Assembly: GCA_963769945.1 (NCBI GenBank)
Contig: CAVYOA010000016.1
Coordinates: 1-64,000, forward strand
DNA: 64,000 nt
Direction of reading: 5' to 3'
Source of the DNA: WHSW01 sp963769945
GTDB taxonomy: Bacteria; Actinomycetota; Thermoleophilia; Solirubrobacterales; 70-9
Shown: piece by piece, positions 36,438 to 45,339 of the stretch
Layout of the letters: each line of letters opens with the position of its first letter
How positions within the stretch are numbered: the stretch's first letter is position 1
Notes under the pieces: model-generated
Databases searched by the model: none
What the model was told of the DNA's origin: nothing
The model's input: the letters and a program-made list of their open reading frames with translations, nothing else
Position numbers and translations under genes: made by a program

Positions 36438-37898
36438 TCAGCCGATGCTGCCTTCCATTTGGAGTTCGATCAGCCGGTTCATCTCGACCGAGTACTCCAT
36501 CGGCAGCTCCTTGGCGATCGGCTCGATGAAGCCGTTGACGATCATCTTCGAAGCCTCTTCCTCGTCGAGCCCGCGGCTCTGCAGGTAAAAGAGCTGGTCC
36601 TCGCCGACCTTGGAGACCGAGGCCTCGTGGCCGACGTTGGCGTCGGACTCGTCGATGCGGATCGTCGGATAGGTGTCCGAGCGCGATTCCTCGTCGAGCA
36701 GCAGCGCGTCGCAGACGACCTTCGACTTCGCCTCGGTCGCGCCCTGGGCGACCTCGAGCAGGCCGCGATAGGTGGCGCGGCCGCCGTCCTTTGAGATCGA
36801 CTTGGAAAAGATCGACGAGGTCGTCTTCGGCGCGGCGTGGATGATCTTGCCGCCGGCATCTTGATGCTGGCCTTTGCCGGCAAAGGCGATCGAGAGGATC
36901 TCGCCGTGGGCGCGCTCGCCGAGCAGGTAGATCGACGGGTACTTCATCGTCAGCTTCGAGCCGAGGTTGCAGTCGACCCACTCCATCGTCGCGTCCTCGT
37001 GGGCGACGGCGCGCTTGGTGACCAAGTTGAAGACGTTCTGCGACCAGTTCTGAACGGTCGTGTAACGCACCCGCGAGCCCTTGTTGGCGACGATCTCGAC
37101 AACCGCGGAGTGCAGCGAGTCGGTCGAGTAGACCGGCGCGGTGCAGCCCTCGATGTAGTGCACGTCGGCGCCTTCCTCGGCGATGATCAGCGTGCGCTCG
37201 AACTGGCCCATGTTCTCGGTGTTGATGCGGAAGTAGGCCTGAAGCGGCATCTCGACCTTGACCCCGGCGGGGACGTAGACGAACGAACCGCCCGACCACA
37301 CCGCCGAGTTCAGCGCAGCGAGCTTGTTGTCGTTGGGCGGGATGATCGTCGCCCAGTACTCGCGCACGAGGTCCTCGTGCTCGCGCAGGGCGGTGTCCAT
37401 GTCGGTGAAGATCACGCCCTGTGCCTCGAGCTTCTCGTTTACCTGGTGGTAGACCGACTCGCTCTCGAACTGGGCGCCGACGCCGGCGAGGAACTTGCGC
37501 TCCGCCTCGGGAATGCCAAGCCGGTCGAAGGTCTCCTTGATCCCATCGGGGACGTCGTCCCAGCTGGTCTCGGTGCGCTCTGAGGCGCGGACGAAGTAGT
37601 GGATGTCGTTGAAATCGATCTGGTTGAGGTCGCCGCCCCATTGTGGGGTCGGGCGACTCTCGTAGTGCTCATAGGCCTTGAGGCGGAAGTCGCGCATCCA
37701 CTGCGGCTCGCTCTTGTACTCAGAGATCGCCTCGACGATCTCGCGGTTGAGCCCCTTCGGCGACTTCACGGAGTAGCCGTCCTCGGAGACGTTGAAGCCG
37801 AAGCGCTCCTTGTAGTCGGAGCCGATGTCCTTGAGCGAGGCCTCGGACTCGGTCAGCTGCTTGCCGGAAGGCGTGAGGGTCTCGGGGGGCTTGGTCAT
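36438..37898 (-). CDS. sufB: Fe-S cluster assembly protein SufB
   Basis: A 486-aa SufB, the main scaffold subunit of the SufBC2D complex. Typical blocks are DVPDGIKETFDRLGIPEAER, SGGSFVYVPAGVKVEMPLQA, HYIEGCTAPVY, a nearby GGRATYRGLL and SDTYPTIRIDESDANVGHEA. The C-terminal DQLFYLQSRGLDEEEA is also typical. ATG 37898 (MTKPPETLTP) is chosen because the longer frame to 38060 overlaps the Rieske gene. It starts 8 bp after the Rieske gene stop. Confidence 0.96.
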   Translation of the reverse strand: MTKPPETLTPSGKQLTESEASLKDIGSDYKERFGFNVSEDGYSVKSPKGLNREIVEAISEYKSEPQWMRDFRLKAYEHYESRPTPQWGGDLNQIDFNDIHYFVRASERTETSWDDVPDGIKETFDRLGIPEAERKFLAGVGAQFESESVYHQVNEKLEAQGVIFTDMDTALREHEDLVREYWATIIPPNDNKLAALNSAVWSGGSFVYVPAGVKVEMPLQAYFRINTENMGQFERTLIIAEEGADVHYIEGCTAPVYSTDSLHSAVVEIVANKGSRVRYTTVQNWSQNVFNLVTKRAVAHEDATMEWVDCNLGSKLTMKYPSIYLLGERAHGEILSIAFAGKGQHQDAGGKIIHAAPKTTSSIFSKSISKDGGRATYRGLLEVAQGATEAKSKVVCDALLLDEESRSDTYPTIRIDESDANVGHEASVSKVGEDQLFYLQSRGLDEEEASKMIVNGFIEPIAKELPMEYSVEMNRLIELQMEGSIG

Positions 37899-37905
37899 CT
37901 GCGAA

Positions 37906-38223
37906 TCAGAGCTCCAACTTGACTTGGTCGTGGTCGACGCGGACCTCGAAGGTGTCGACCGGCCGGTAGGCCGGAAGAGTGCGCGGCTTGCCCGTGCGGA
38001 TGTCGAACAGCGAACCGTGTCGTGGGCACTCCACGGTACAGGAGGCAGGGTCGAACTCACCCTCGGCGAGCGGTCCGTCGTCGTGAGAGCAGCGATCTTC
38101 GATCGCCAGCAGGTCGCCGCCGACGCAGTGAAAGACGCCGATCTTGCGCTCGCCGTGCTCGACGATGCGCACCTCGCCCTCGGGCAGGTCGGTCAGGCTG
38201 CAGACTGTGATCGCTTCGCTCAT
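37906..38223 (-). CDS. Rieske-type [2Fe-2S] ferredoxin in the suf operon
   Basis: A 105-aa single-domain Rieske protein. Cluster ligands are CSHDDG (Cys-x-His) and CPRHGSLFD (Cys-x2-His). It resembles the small ferredoxin subunits of ring-hydroxylating dioxygenases and the Rieske ferredoxin commonly encoded inside actinobacterial suf operons, where it may donate electrons. It is the first gene of the Rieske-sufB-sufD unit and is divergent from a membrane-anchored hypothetical gene 78 bp away. Confidence 0.92.
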   Translation of the reverse strand: MSEAITVCSLTDLPEGEVRIVEHGERKIGVFHCVGGDLLAIEDRCSHDDGPLAEGEFDPASCTVECPRHGSLFDIRTGKPRTLPAYRPVDTFEVRVDHDQVKLEL

Positions 38224-38300
38224 GGCTTATTCCTAGCTCCTGGGTCGGATTTTAGCGGTCTGCGGCTCGGCCGCCTGGGACGGCCGGTAGCGTCTGCGCG

Positions 38301-38782
38301 ATGGAGGCTGCGCAAAGCCGACCGCGCCAGCGGATCACGATCGCGATCGCCGCCGCGGTCGTGCTCGGCGCGATCGTCGCCGCGGTCGCACTTGCCGGTG
38401 GCTCGGCGACGACGAGCCGATCGTGGCGCCGCTGCCCGAGGAATGCGCGCGCGCCTGGAACGATGATCAGTCGGCGCTCGCGTACGGTCGCCACAACTTC
38501 AACTTCCACCTCTACCGCGGAGCGCTCGTGATCTATCTCGACCGCGAGGCGGCGGAGTCGACCGCGCAGGCGGGTAGCTGCGCCGTCGTCTTTCCCTCGG
38601 AGGTGTTGGATGCCGAGCCGATCGCCGCCGGCCAGATCCTCAACGGGAAGCGCTGGGACCCGATTAGCTCGCTGGAGGGCGTCGACCTCAACCGTGTCGC
38701 CGAGCTGCAGGTGAGAGCGGTCGGGGCGCCCAATGCTGAGCTTGACACCTCGGGCCAGCTGAGTCCGCTGAGCCCGTCCTAG
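38301..38782 (+). CDS. membrane-anchored hypothetical protein, frameshifted
   Basis: About 160 aa after repair. A basic N-terminus and one TM or signal helix (TIAIAAAVVLGAIVAAVALA) are followed, after a single-base shift near 38412, by an exported domain with two Cys residues (LPEECARAWNDDQSALAYG, GSCAVVFPSE). No family recognised. It converges on sufU with an 8-bp gap. Confidence 0.6.
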
Positions 38783-38788
38783 GTCGCG

Positions 38789-39214
38789 CTAGATCCGGTC
38801 GGCCTCGCGAGGGTCGCCGTTGGTGCCCTCGTCGTCCCACTCGGCAGAGTTGCCGAGCGCGGCGGACTTGACAACCTTGAGCCCGAGCAGCGCGCATTTC
38901 ATCCGAGTCGCAGAGATCTCGATCCCGAGCAGCTCGAGCACGACCTGCTTGTCGAGGTGAAGCAGCTGCTCGCGCGTCTTACCGGCGAGCTCCTCCGTCA
39001 GCATCGATGTCGCCGCGGTCGAGATCGCGCAGCCCTTGCCCTCGAAGCCGACGCCGCTGACCTTGCCCTCGCCATCGAGCTCGATGAAGACATGCTGTTC
39101 GTCGCCGCAGAGCGGGTTGGTGTCTGCGAAGTCGAGGTCGAACTCCTGCGGGCGGCCGAAGTTACGCGGCCGCTTGTAGTGATCGAGGATGTTCTCGCGG
39201 TAGAGCTCGTCCAT
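38789..39214 (-). CDS. sufU: SUF sulfur-relay/scaffold protein SufU
   Basis: A 141-aa SufU/NifU_N-like protein that accepts persulfide sulfur from SufS with a bound zinc. The ligands Cys36 and Asp38 (NPLCGDE), Cys62 (GCAIS) and Cys107 (RMKCALLG) are present. Here it is separated from sufS by a 1.2-kb glycosidase-like gene, although all three are on the same strand. Confidence 0.93.
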   Translation of the reverse strand: MDELYRENILDHYKRPRNFGRPQEFDLDFADTNPLCGDEQHVFIELDGEGKVSGVGFEGKGCAISTAATSMLTEELAGKTREQLLHLDKQVVLELLGIEISATRMKCALLGLKVVKSAALGNSAEWDDEGTNGDPREADRI

Positions 39215-39251
39215 ATGGTCGAGGGTATTGGACCGGTTGAGCGCGCCCGCG

Positions 39252-40469
39252 CTAGGGCTGTGACTGGCTCAGAGCGAGCTCGCGAAACGCCGCTGCGGCC
39301 GGCTTCTCGGCGCCGTTCTCGGTCCGCAGCCCGGTCTTCGGACACCAGGCACAGATCTCCCGCGCCGCACGCGAGTCGCGCCACGAGTACCAGTAGACGC
39401 CGCGAATGTTCCAGGCGAGACGGCGCTTGAGCAGCAGCGAGTAGGACGTGCGCAGAAGATTCGCCTGTCCGGCCTTCGTTTTCACCAGCCCCTCGCGCTT
39501 GGGACCGGATGAGGCCCAGCCGAGCTCGGAAATCCAGAGGCCGGCGTCGGCATCGCCGACCCGGGTGAGCAGCTTGCGGACGTCTTTGAGCTGCGAAACG
39601 GTGCTCGAGAACTTGGGCGCGTAGGGATGAAGCGCAATCGAGTCGAACGTCGTCTCGATTCCCTCGATCCGGTAGAGCTGCTTCAGGTAACGCAGGGTGG
39701 GAGTGATGATCTTGATTCCCGGCGGACCCCACATGCCACCGAGAACGATGTCGGCTGCGGGATCCTCGGCGCGGATCAGAGGCGCGGCAGTCTGCATCAG
39801 GGTGGCGAAGCTGGCGAGATTCTCCTTCGGGCCCCAGTACTTGAACGAGTTCTGCTCGTTCCATAGCTGCCAGGCGGTGATCGGCGTCGGGTTGGAGCAG
39901 AGGCAGGGAGTCGACGCTCTCGGTGCGCGCCGCGCGAGCCCAGCGCTCGTCTTGCAGAGAATCGGGATCTGACACTGAGGGGGTGGCGGTGGTGCCGGGG
40001 CTCCCGGTGGCGGGTCCGGCCCGGGCTCGAAAAAGTCGCCGCCCGGTCCGTAGCGAGCTACAGCCGCCGCGGCAAAGCGCGCGAAAGCTTGACGAGCCTC
40101 CTCTGTTTTCGGTCCACACGTGACGCCGCACTTGGCCTGCAGCTTCGATGTCTGCGCCCAGGCGGGAGTGCCGTAGAGAACCGGGAAAACCTCGATTCCG
40201 GCGTCACCGGCCCCGCGCACCAAGCTGTCGGTCGGCCCCCACTCATAGACGCCCGGAGTGGGCTCGATCGCCGGCCAGAAAAAGAGCTGGCGGGTGGCGC
40301 CGACACCGTCGGCCTGCATCAGCCCAAAGTCCTGCGCGGTCAATCCCGCTTGCGGGGCCACCCCGAAGAAGTCCTTGGGCGCGGGCTCCTGAGCGCCGGC
40401 ACCGGCGGGCATTACGAGCGCGCATCCGACACCAACCAGGCACGAGAGCAGGCGAGCGCGGAGACCCAT
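39252..40469 (-). CDS. secreted clan GH-A glycosidase-like protein (paralogue 1)
   Basis: A 405-aa exported TIM-barrel protein with a signal peptide (LLSCLVGVGCALVMPAGAGA). The clan GH-A acid/base and nucleophile positions are occupied: Glu205 in QLWNEQNS and Glu315 in WISELGWAS, with HPYAPK (substrate-binding His) between them. The C-terminus has a WYSWRDSR and CAWCPKTGL block with paired Cys. A Pro/Gly- and Cys-rich insertion (about 150-195) interrupts the barrel. It is related to three tandem genes at 50957-54451. It lies between sufS and sufU, an odd place for a secreted glycosidase. The glycan substrate is unknown. Confidence 0.8.
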   Translation of the reverse strand: MGLRARLLSCLVGVGCALVMPAGAGAQEPAPKDFFGVAPQAGLTAQDFGLMQADGVGATRQLFFWPAIEPTPGVYEWGPTDSLVRGAGDAGIEVFPVLYGTPAWAQTSKLQAKCGVTCGPKTEEARQAFARFAAAAVARYGPGGDFFEPGPDPPPGAPAPPPPPQCQIPILCKTSAGLARRAPRASTPCLCSNPTPITAWQLWNEQNSFKYWGPKENLASFATLMQTAAPLIRAEDPAADIVLGGMWGPPGIKIITPTLRYLKQLYRIEGIETTFDSIALHPYAPKFSSTVSQLKDVRKLLTRVGDADAGLWISELGWASSGPKREGLVKTKAGQANLLRTSYSLLLKRRLAWNIRGVYWYSWRDSRAAREICAWCPKTGLRTENGAEKPAAAAFRELALSQSQP

Positions 40470-40527
40470 CTACCCCATGGTTGCGCAAAGCGCTCGCCGG
40501 CGGGCCGGTTGTGTCGCGCAGCGTCCG

Positions 40528-41787
40528 TCAGAGCTTGAACACGCGGCGCGCGTCGCGCAGTCCCTCGATCAGGCGATCGATCTCCTCGCGCGTCGTGTAG
40601 ATGCCGAAGCTGGCGCGCGCCGTGGCGCTGATCCCGAAACGTTCCATCAGCGGCTGGGCGCAATGGTGGCCCGCGCGCACGGCGACGCCGTGGCGGTCGA
40701 GGATCTCGGCAACGTCGTGACCGTGGATTCCCTCGAGCTCGAACGAGACCGGTCCCAGGCGATCGTCGCTCGCGGGGGGACCGAAGACACGAAGCCCGGG
40801 AACCTCGCCGACGCGGTCCAGCGCATAGGCGGCGATCTCACGCTCGTGTGCCGTGACGGCATCCATGCCGACGGCGTCGAGCCAGCGCAGCGCCGCGGCA
40901 AAGCCGATCGCCTGCGAGATCGCGGGCGTGCCTGCTTCGAAACGCGCCGGGGCGTCGGCCCAGGTCGTTGCCTGCTTGGTCACCTTGCGGATCATCGAGC
41001 CGCCACCTTGAAACGGCGGCATCTGGCGCAGCAAGTCGAGTCGCGTCCAAAGCGCGCCGATGCCGGTAGGCGCGTAGGCCTTGTGTCCGGTGATCGCATA
41101 GAAGTCGATCCCGAGCGCGTCCATGTCGAGCGCCAGCTTCGGCGCCGCCTGGGCGCCGTCGGCTACCACCAATGCGCCGGCGTCGTGTGCCAGGCGCGAG
41201 ATCTCGGCGAGCGGGTTCTCGGTCCCGAGCACGTTGGAGACGTGGGCCACGGCGACGAGCTTGGGCTCGCGCTCGAGCGCGGTCGCATAGGAGGACATGT
41301 CGAGCAGGCCTTCGTCGGTTACGGCAACCCAGTCGATCTCGGCGCCGGCCCGTTCGGCCAGCTGTTGCCAGGGCACGATGTTGGAGTGGTGCTCCATCTC
41401 GGTTAGGACGATGCGATCGCCGGCGCCGACGTTGGCGTCGCCCCAGGCGCGGGCGACGAGGTTGATCGCCTCGGTCGCGTTGCGAACGAAGACGACCTCG
41501 CGGCGATCGTCGGCGCCGAGGTGGTCGGCGACCGTTGCCCGAGCCCCCTCGTAGGCGGCCGTGGCCTCGGCCGAAAGCGTGTGTGAGCCGCGGTGGACGT
41601 TGGCGTGGTGGCGGCGCTCATAGCGATCCACCGCTTGAATCGAGGCGAGCACGCGTTGCGAGCTCGCGCCTGAGTCCAGGTATGCGACCGGCCTGCCGTT
41701 GACCTCGCGCTCAAGAGCCGGGAAGGCGGCGCGGACCTTATCGATCGGGAAGGCCGGCGGTGCGCTCGTTTCGACCGCGGACTCCAC
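40528..41787 (-). CDS. sufS: cysteine desulfurase SufS
   Basis: A 419-aa PLP-dependent group II cysteine desulfurase that supplies sulfur for Fe-S clusters. The PLP lysine is Lys236 in TGHKAYAPTG. The persulfide-forming Cys376 is in RAGHHCAQPL, and EMEHHSNIVPW binds the cofactor. The protein is complete. It starts 23 bp downstream of sufC and is followed by the glycosidase-like gene and then sufU, its sulfur acceptor. Confidence 0.96.
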   Translation of the reverse strand: MESAVETSAPPAFPIDKVRAAFPALEREVNGRPVAYLDSGASSQRVLASIQAVDRYERRHHANVHRGSHTLSAEATAAYEGARATVADHLGADDRREVVFVRNATEAINLVARAWGDANVGAGDRIVLTEMEHHSNIVPWQQLAERAGAEIDWVAVTDEGLLDMSSYATALEREPKLVAVAHVSNVLGTENPLAEISRLAHDAGALVVADGAQAAPKLALDMDALGIDFYAITGHKAYAPTGIGALWTRLDLLRQMPPFQGGGSMIRKVTKQATTWADAPARFEAGTPAISQAIGFAAALRWLDAVGMDAVTAHEREIAAYALDRVGEVPGLRVFGPPASDDRLGPVSFELEGIHGHDVAEILDRHGVAVRAGHHCAQPLMERFGISATARASFGIYTTREEIDRLIEGLRDARRVFKL

Positions 41788-41810
41788 GTTGCTGGGCCTT
41801 GTCGAAGCGG

Positions 41811-42575
41811 CTACGCGGCCGCCTCGACCTCCTCGCGAATCCAGCCGTAGCCCTTGTCTTCGAGCTCGCCGACGAGCTCGGGGCCACCGCTCTTGACGAT
41901 CCGCCCCTCGAACATGACGTGGACGAAGTCGGGCTCGACGAGATGGAGGATGCGCTGGTAGTGGGTGATGATGAGGATGCCCATTTCGGGACCGGCGAAC
42001 TTGTTCACGCCCTCGGCGACGACGCGCAGCGCGTCGATATCGAGGCCCGAGTCGGTCTCGTCGAGCACTGCCATCTGCGGTCGCAGCATCGCCAGCTGCA
42101 GAACCTCCATCCGCTTCTTCTCGCCGCCGGAGAAGCCCTCGTTGAGATAGCGGCTGGAGAACTCGCGGGGAATGTTGGTCAGCTCCATCGCCGCCTCGGT
42201 GTCCTTGCGGAAGTCCTTGAGCGAGATCTGACCCTCGCCACGGGCGTCACGGTGGGCGTTGAGCGCCATCCGCAGGTACTTCGCGACGGTCACTCCGGGA
42301 ATCGCGACCGGGTACTGAAATGCCATGAACAGGCCTGCCCGCGAGCGATCCTCGGGCGCGGCTTCGGTGATGTTCTCGCCGAGGAACTCGATCTCGCCCT
42401 CGGTGACCTCGAACGAGGGATGCCCCATGATCGCGTTGGCCAGCGTCGACTTACCCGACCCGTTGGGTCCCATCAAGGCGTGGACCTCACCCTTGGAGAC
42501 CTCGAGATTGAGGCCCTTGAGGATGTGCTTGTCCTCGACGTTCACGTGCAGGTTTCGGATTGCGAGATCAGACAT
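41811..42575 (-). CDS. sufC: Fe-S assembly ATPase SufC
   Basis: A 254-aa ABC-type ATPase of the SufBC2D scaffold. Walker A is GPNGSGKST, the ABC signature NEGFSGGEKKR, Walker B MAVLDETDSGLD and the switch His in ITHYQRIL. ATG 42575 (MSDLAIRNLHV) is chosen over the longer frame, which overlaps the Rrf2 gene. It lies 44 bp after the Rrf2-type regulator and heads the sufC-sufS unit. Confidence 0.96.
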   Translation of the reverse strand: MSDLAIRNLHVNVEDKHILKGLNLEVSKGEVHALMGPNGSGKSTLANAIMGHPSFEVTEGEIEFLGENITEAAPEDRSRAGLFMAFQYPVAIPGVTVAKYLRMALNAHRDARGEGQISLKDFRKDTEAAMELTNIPREFSSRYLNEGFSGGEKKRMEVLQLAMLRPQMAVLDETDSGLDIDALRVVAEGVNKFAGPEMGILIITHYQRILHLVEPDFVHVMFEGRIVKSGGPELVGELEDKGYGWIREEVEAAA

Positions 42576-42619
42576 TTGGCTCCTGGTTAGGGGTTGCTCG
42601 GAAAATTTCTCGTCGGCTG

Positions 42620-43102
42620 CTAGCCGACCGGGGTCGCGAGTGGCTCCACCTTGGGCCCGCCCGCGAACAGCACCAGATCCGCCAGCGTCGTCCCCGCCAG
42701 CGCCTTGGTGACCCCGCCTTGGACTCGCGTCCACAGCAGCTTCGTGGCGCAGGCGCGGTCGCCATCGGACTCATGCGAGCACAGCACGCGACCGTCGCGC
42801 TCGACGTGGAAGCACTCCATCGGCGTGATCGGCCCTTCCAGCGCCTCGACCACGTCGAGCATCAAGATCTCACTCGCAGGCTTGGCGAGGCGATAGCCAC
42901 CGTGGGCACCGCGGACCGAGCTCACGAGGCCGGCATGGCGCAACTTGGCGACGAGGTGCTCGAGGTAGGAGAGCGGCAGCGTCTCGGCTTCGGCCACAGC
43001 GGCAAGCGCAACCGGCTCCACGTCCTCGGCGCCGTCACCGGCGCGGCGGCCGAGCTCGACCATCAGGCGCACGCCGTACTCCGCTTTGGTCGAGAACAAC
43101 AT
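42620..43102 (-). CDS. Rrf2-family regulator (IscR/SufR-like)
   Basis: A 160-aa Rrf2 regulator. The N-terminal winged helix starts MLFSTKAEYGVRLMVELG and has the recognition region LSYLEHLVAKLRHAGLV with SVRGAHGGYRLAKPASEI. Three Cys follow in ECFHVERDGRVLC and SHESDGDRAC, the pattern used by IscR-type proteins to bind an Fe-S cluster, although the spacing is wider than in IscR. It directly precedes sufC and very likely represses the suf genes according to cluster supply. Confidence 0.9.
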   Translation of the reverse strand: MLFSTKAEYGVRLMVELGRRAGDGAEDVEPVALAAVAEAETLPLSYLEHLVAKLRHAGLVSSVRGAHGGYRLAKPASEILMLDVVEALEGPITPMECFHVERDGRVLCSHESDGDRACATKLLWTRVQGGVTKALAGTTLADLVLFAGGPKVEPLATPVG

Positions 43103-43524
43103 CGACCTAAATCCTAGCGCGACGGTAGGTTTTCGGGAATGACCGCCCGAGGCGGCGCAGGCTTTGCCGGCGGGGCGGGCACGGCCGGTCCTGGGCCAAT
43201 CCGCTGAGGAGAAGCGGGTTCGGCCGGTTGCTGTCAGTGAGGGTGTGGGTCCGGCGTGTCTCAGGCTTCGAAGCACCGTGGAGATCCAAGCCCGACTGTC
43301 GGGCTTGGATCTCCACACGACGACCTGCGGCCGAGACTCCACCAAGACACCCGCCTCTTTGGCGATCCGTCAACAACTGCCGTCAAGATTCTCCTCGCGG
43401 CGCTTGTCGGCCGCAGTCTCGCCGCTAAGGCCCGCGCCTCCTACCCCTCATCGACGCCGTTCCTGAGCAACGGGGCGGCCTGCGACAAGGCGCACCTCCC
43501 CGGCCACCTACCCCTCACAGACGC
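43103..43524. other. 422-bp non-coding stretch with one large hairpin
   Basis: Between the Rrf2 gene and the response regulator I see no convincing gene. Short open frames here lack start signals and homology. The stretch holds the 18-bp perfect hairpin described separately and the presumed Rrf2/suf promoter. No tRNA cloverleaf or riboswitch was recognised. Confidence 0.6.
43278..43316 (-). promoter_or_regulatory. perfect 18-bp inverted repeat with 3-nt loop
   Basis: GTGGAGATCCAAGCCCGA (43278-43295) and TCGGGCTTGGATCTCCAC (43299-43316) are exact complements around CTG. The stem is far longer than a usual operator. It lies about 210 bp downstream of the response-regulator stop and about 176 bp upstream of the Rrf2 start. 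It may be a U-less terminator or a structured 5' leader element. No U-tract follows on either strand. Confidence 0.6.
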
Positions 43525-44154
43525 CTACGGCTCGATCAGGCCCTTGCGGATCGCATAGCGAACCAATTCCACCCGATCTCGCATCCCGAGCTTCTTCATC
43601 GCGTTGGAACGGTGGTTCTCGACCGTCTTCTCGGAGAGATGGAGGATCTCGGCGATCTCCTTGTTGGTGTGGGCTTCGGCGACGAGCTTGACGACCTCCT
43701 CCTCGCGCGGGGTGAGCTCGCTGGAGCGGCCCGAGCCCTCGCCGAGCACGTCCTTGATCAGCGCTCGCTGCGCCTCCGGGGTGAGGAAGGGCTCGCCGCG
43801 CTCGACGGCGCGAACGGCCTCGAGCAGGTCGACGTCGGCCTGCGCCTTGAGCACGTAGCCGGAGGCGCCGGCTTTCAGCGCTTCGAACAGATAGCGCTCG
43901 TCGTCGTACATGGAGAGGATCAGCACCGAGACGTCGGGGGCCTGCTCGCGGATCTCACGCGTCGCCTGCAGTCCGGTGAGCTTGGGCATCTTGACGTCGA
44001 GGATCGCCAGGTCGGGGCGCTCGCGAATCGCCAGATCGCGGGCGGTGGCGCCGTCGGAGGCCTCGGCGATGACGTCGATGTCGCTCTGTTGCTCGAGCAG
44101 CATCCGCAGCCCGGATCTGACGATCCCGTGGTCGTCTGCGATCAGGACGCGCAT
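43525..44154 (-). CDS. NarL/FixJ-family response regulator
   Basis: A 209-aa response regulator. The receiver begins MRVLIADDHGIVRSGL, has the phospho-acceptor Asp in LAILDVKMPKLTG, and Lys in GYVLKAQ. The LuxR-type helix-turn-helix (ELTPREEEVVKLVAEAHTNK then EIAEILHLSEKTVENH) is at the C-terminus. ATG 44154 starts 5 bp after the kinase stop; an ATG at 44181 would overlap the kinase gene. The two form one unit. Confidence 0.93.
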   Translation of the reverse strand: MRVLIADDHGIVRSGLRMLLEQQSDIDVIAEASDGATARDLAIRERPDLAILDVKMPKLTGLQATREIREQAPDVSVLILSMYDDERYLFEALKAGASGYVLKAQADVDLLEAVRAVERGEPFLTPEAQRALIKDVLGEGSGRSSELTPREEEVVKLVAEAHTNKEIAEILHLSEKTVENHRSNAMKKLGMRDRVELVRYAIRKGLIEP

Positions 44155-44158
44155 GTCC

Positions 44159-45157
44159 TCACTTTGTCCCTCCGGCGTCATCTGCTGCTCCTATCGGCAC
44201 TCGCAGCCGAACCCTTGTGCCGATTCGCGGACGCGACTCGACCTGCAGCTCGCCGTTGACGAGCATCGCGCGCTCGCGCATTCCGGAAATCCCGAGCCCG
44301 CGGGTTGCCTCGTCGAAGCTGAAGCCCCTGCCGTCGTCGCCGACGACGAGTTCGACGGCCTCGCCCTCGCGCGCGAGGCGAACGCGGACTGACTCGGCGC
44401 CGGAGTGACGTACTGCGTTCGAGAGGGCCTCTTGGGCGACGCGGTAGACCACGAGTTGAGCGTCCTCGGGCAGATCGGCCAGCTCGCCATGAGACTCGAA
44501 CCCGGCGCGGATCGCGCCCTGGCGCCCGAGATCGCGCACCTGGCCGGCGAGCGCCGCCTTGAGGCCGAACTCGTCAAGCGCGGTGGGACGGAGCTGGCGT
44601 GCCAGCGTCAGCAGCTCGTTCATCGCCTGGTTGGCGAGCTGGCGGATCTCGGCGAGCTCGACCGCGAGCTCAGGCGGGGCTTTCTCGCGCGCGATCTCGA
44701 GCCGCAGCAAGAGGCCGGTCAGCGACTGGTTGACCTCGTCGTGAAGATCGCGCGCGACGCGAGCTCGCTCCTCCTCCTGAGCGTGCAGCGCGGCGCTCGA
44801 CGTCAGCCGTCGCTCCGTCTCGAGGCGCTCGAGCATGCCGACAAAGGCGCGGTAGAGGCGACGTACCTCCTCGGGCCCGCCTGGCGCACCACCGGCCCTG
44901 AGGTTCGCGCCTGGGCGTGAGAGATCGACGCGCTCCATCTGGTCGACCAGCTCCTCCAAGGGGCGAAAGCGACGCTGCAGCAAGACGATGTTGAAGGTGA
45001 TCGTCAGTGCGACGGCGAAGCCGAGCACGAGCGCAGATTCGGGGCGCTGGGAGATGCTGAAGTCTGGATTGCCGGCGATGACCGCGGCTACCACAGCCGC
45101 CACGATCAACAGCAGGTTGACGAGCAGTACCTGAGTGAGCAGATCGCGACCGCGCAT
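44159..45157 (-). CDS. NarX-type sensor histidine kinase
   Basis: A 332-aa membrane kinase of the HisKA_3 class. Two TM helices (LLTQVLLVNLLLIVAAVVAA, ALVLGFAVALTITFNIVLLQ) are separated by only about 15 residues, so there is no large external sensor. A HAMP-like segment, the phospho-His in RVARDLHDEVNQSLTGLLLR and the ATPase boxes (EALSNAVRHSGA, VGDDGRGFSF, GLGISGMRERA) follow. With such a small external loop it may sense the membrane or an intracellular cue. It is paired with the NarL-type regulator and divergent from the HtpX-like gene. Confidence 0.92.
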   Translation of the reverse strand: MRGRDLLTQVLLVNLLLIVAAVVAAVIAGNPDFSISQRPESALVLGFAVALTITFNIVLLQRRFRPLEELVDQMERVDLSRPGANLRAGGAPGGPEEVRRLYRAFVGMLERLETERRLTSSAALHAQEEERARVARDLHDEVNQSLTGLLLRLEIAREKAPPELAVELAEIRQLANQAMNELLTLARQLRPTALDEFGLKAALAGQVRDLGRQGAIRAGFESHGELADLPEDAQLVVYRVAQEALSNAVRHSGAESVRVRLAREGEAVELVVGDDGRGFSFDEATRGLGISGMRERAMLVNGELQVESRPRIGTRVRLRVPIGAADDAGGTK

Positions 45158-45339
45158 AACCTAAGTATCGACGCCGGAAGCGAAGATCCTTCGCACAGGG
45201 GTCAACTCCCTAGTGTGAATAGGTACTGGCCCCTAGGCATTACGGCGAGCCGACTCGTCACAATGTCTCTTGCAGGTTTGAGTCCGGCCGCCTGCGTCTT
45301 GAGAGCCGGGCAACGCATCAAGGAGCTAGTGCCCCAACG

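Noticed and set aside
43278..43316. Hairpin considered as part of a tRNA or small RNA gene
   Set aside because: No cloverleaf, CCA end or conserved T-loop is present. Only the single long stem is supported.
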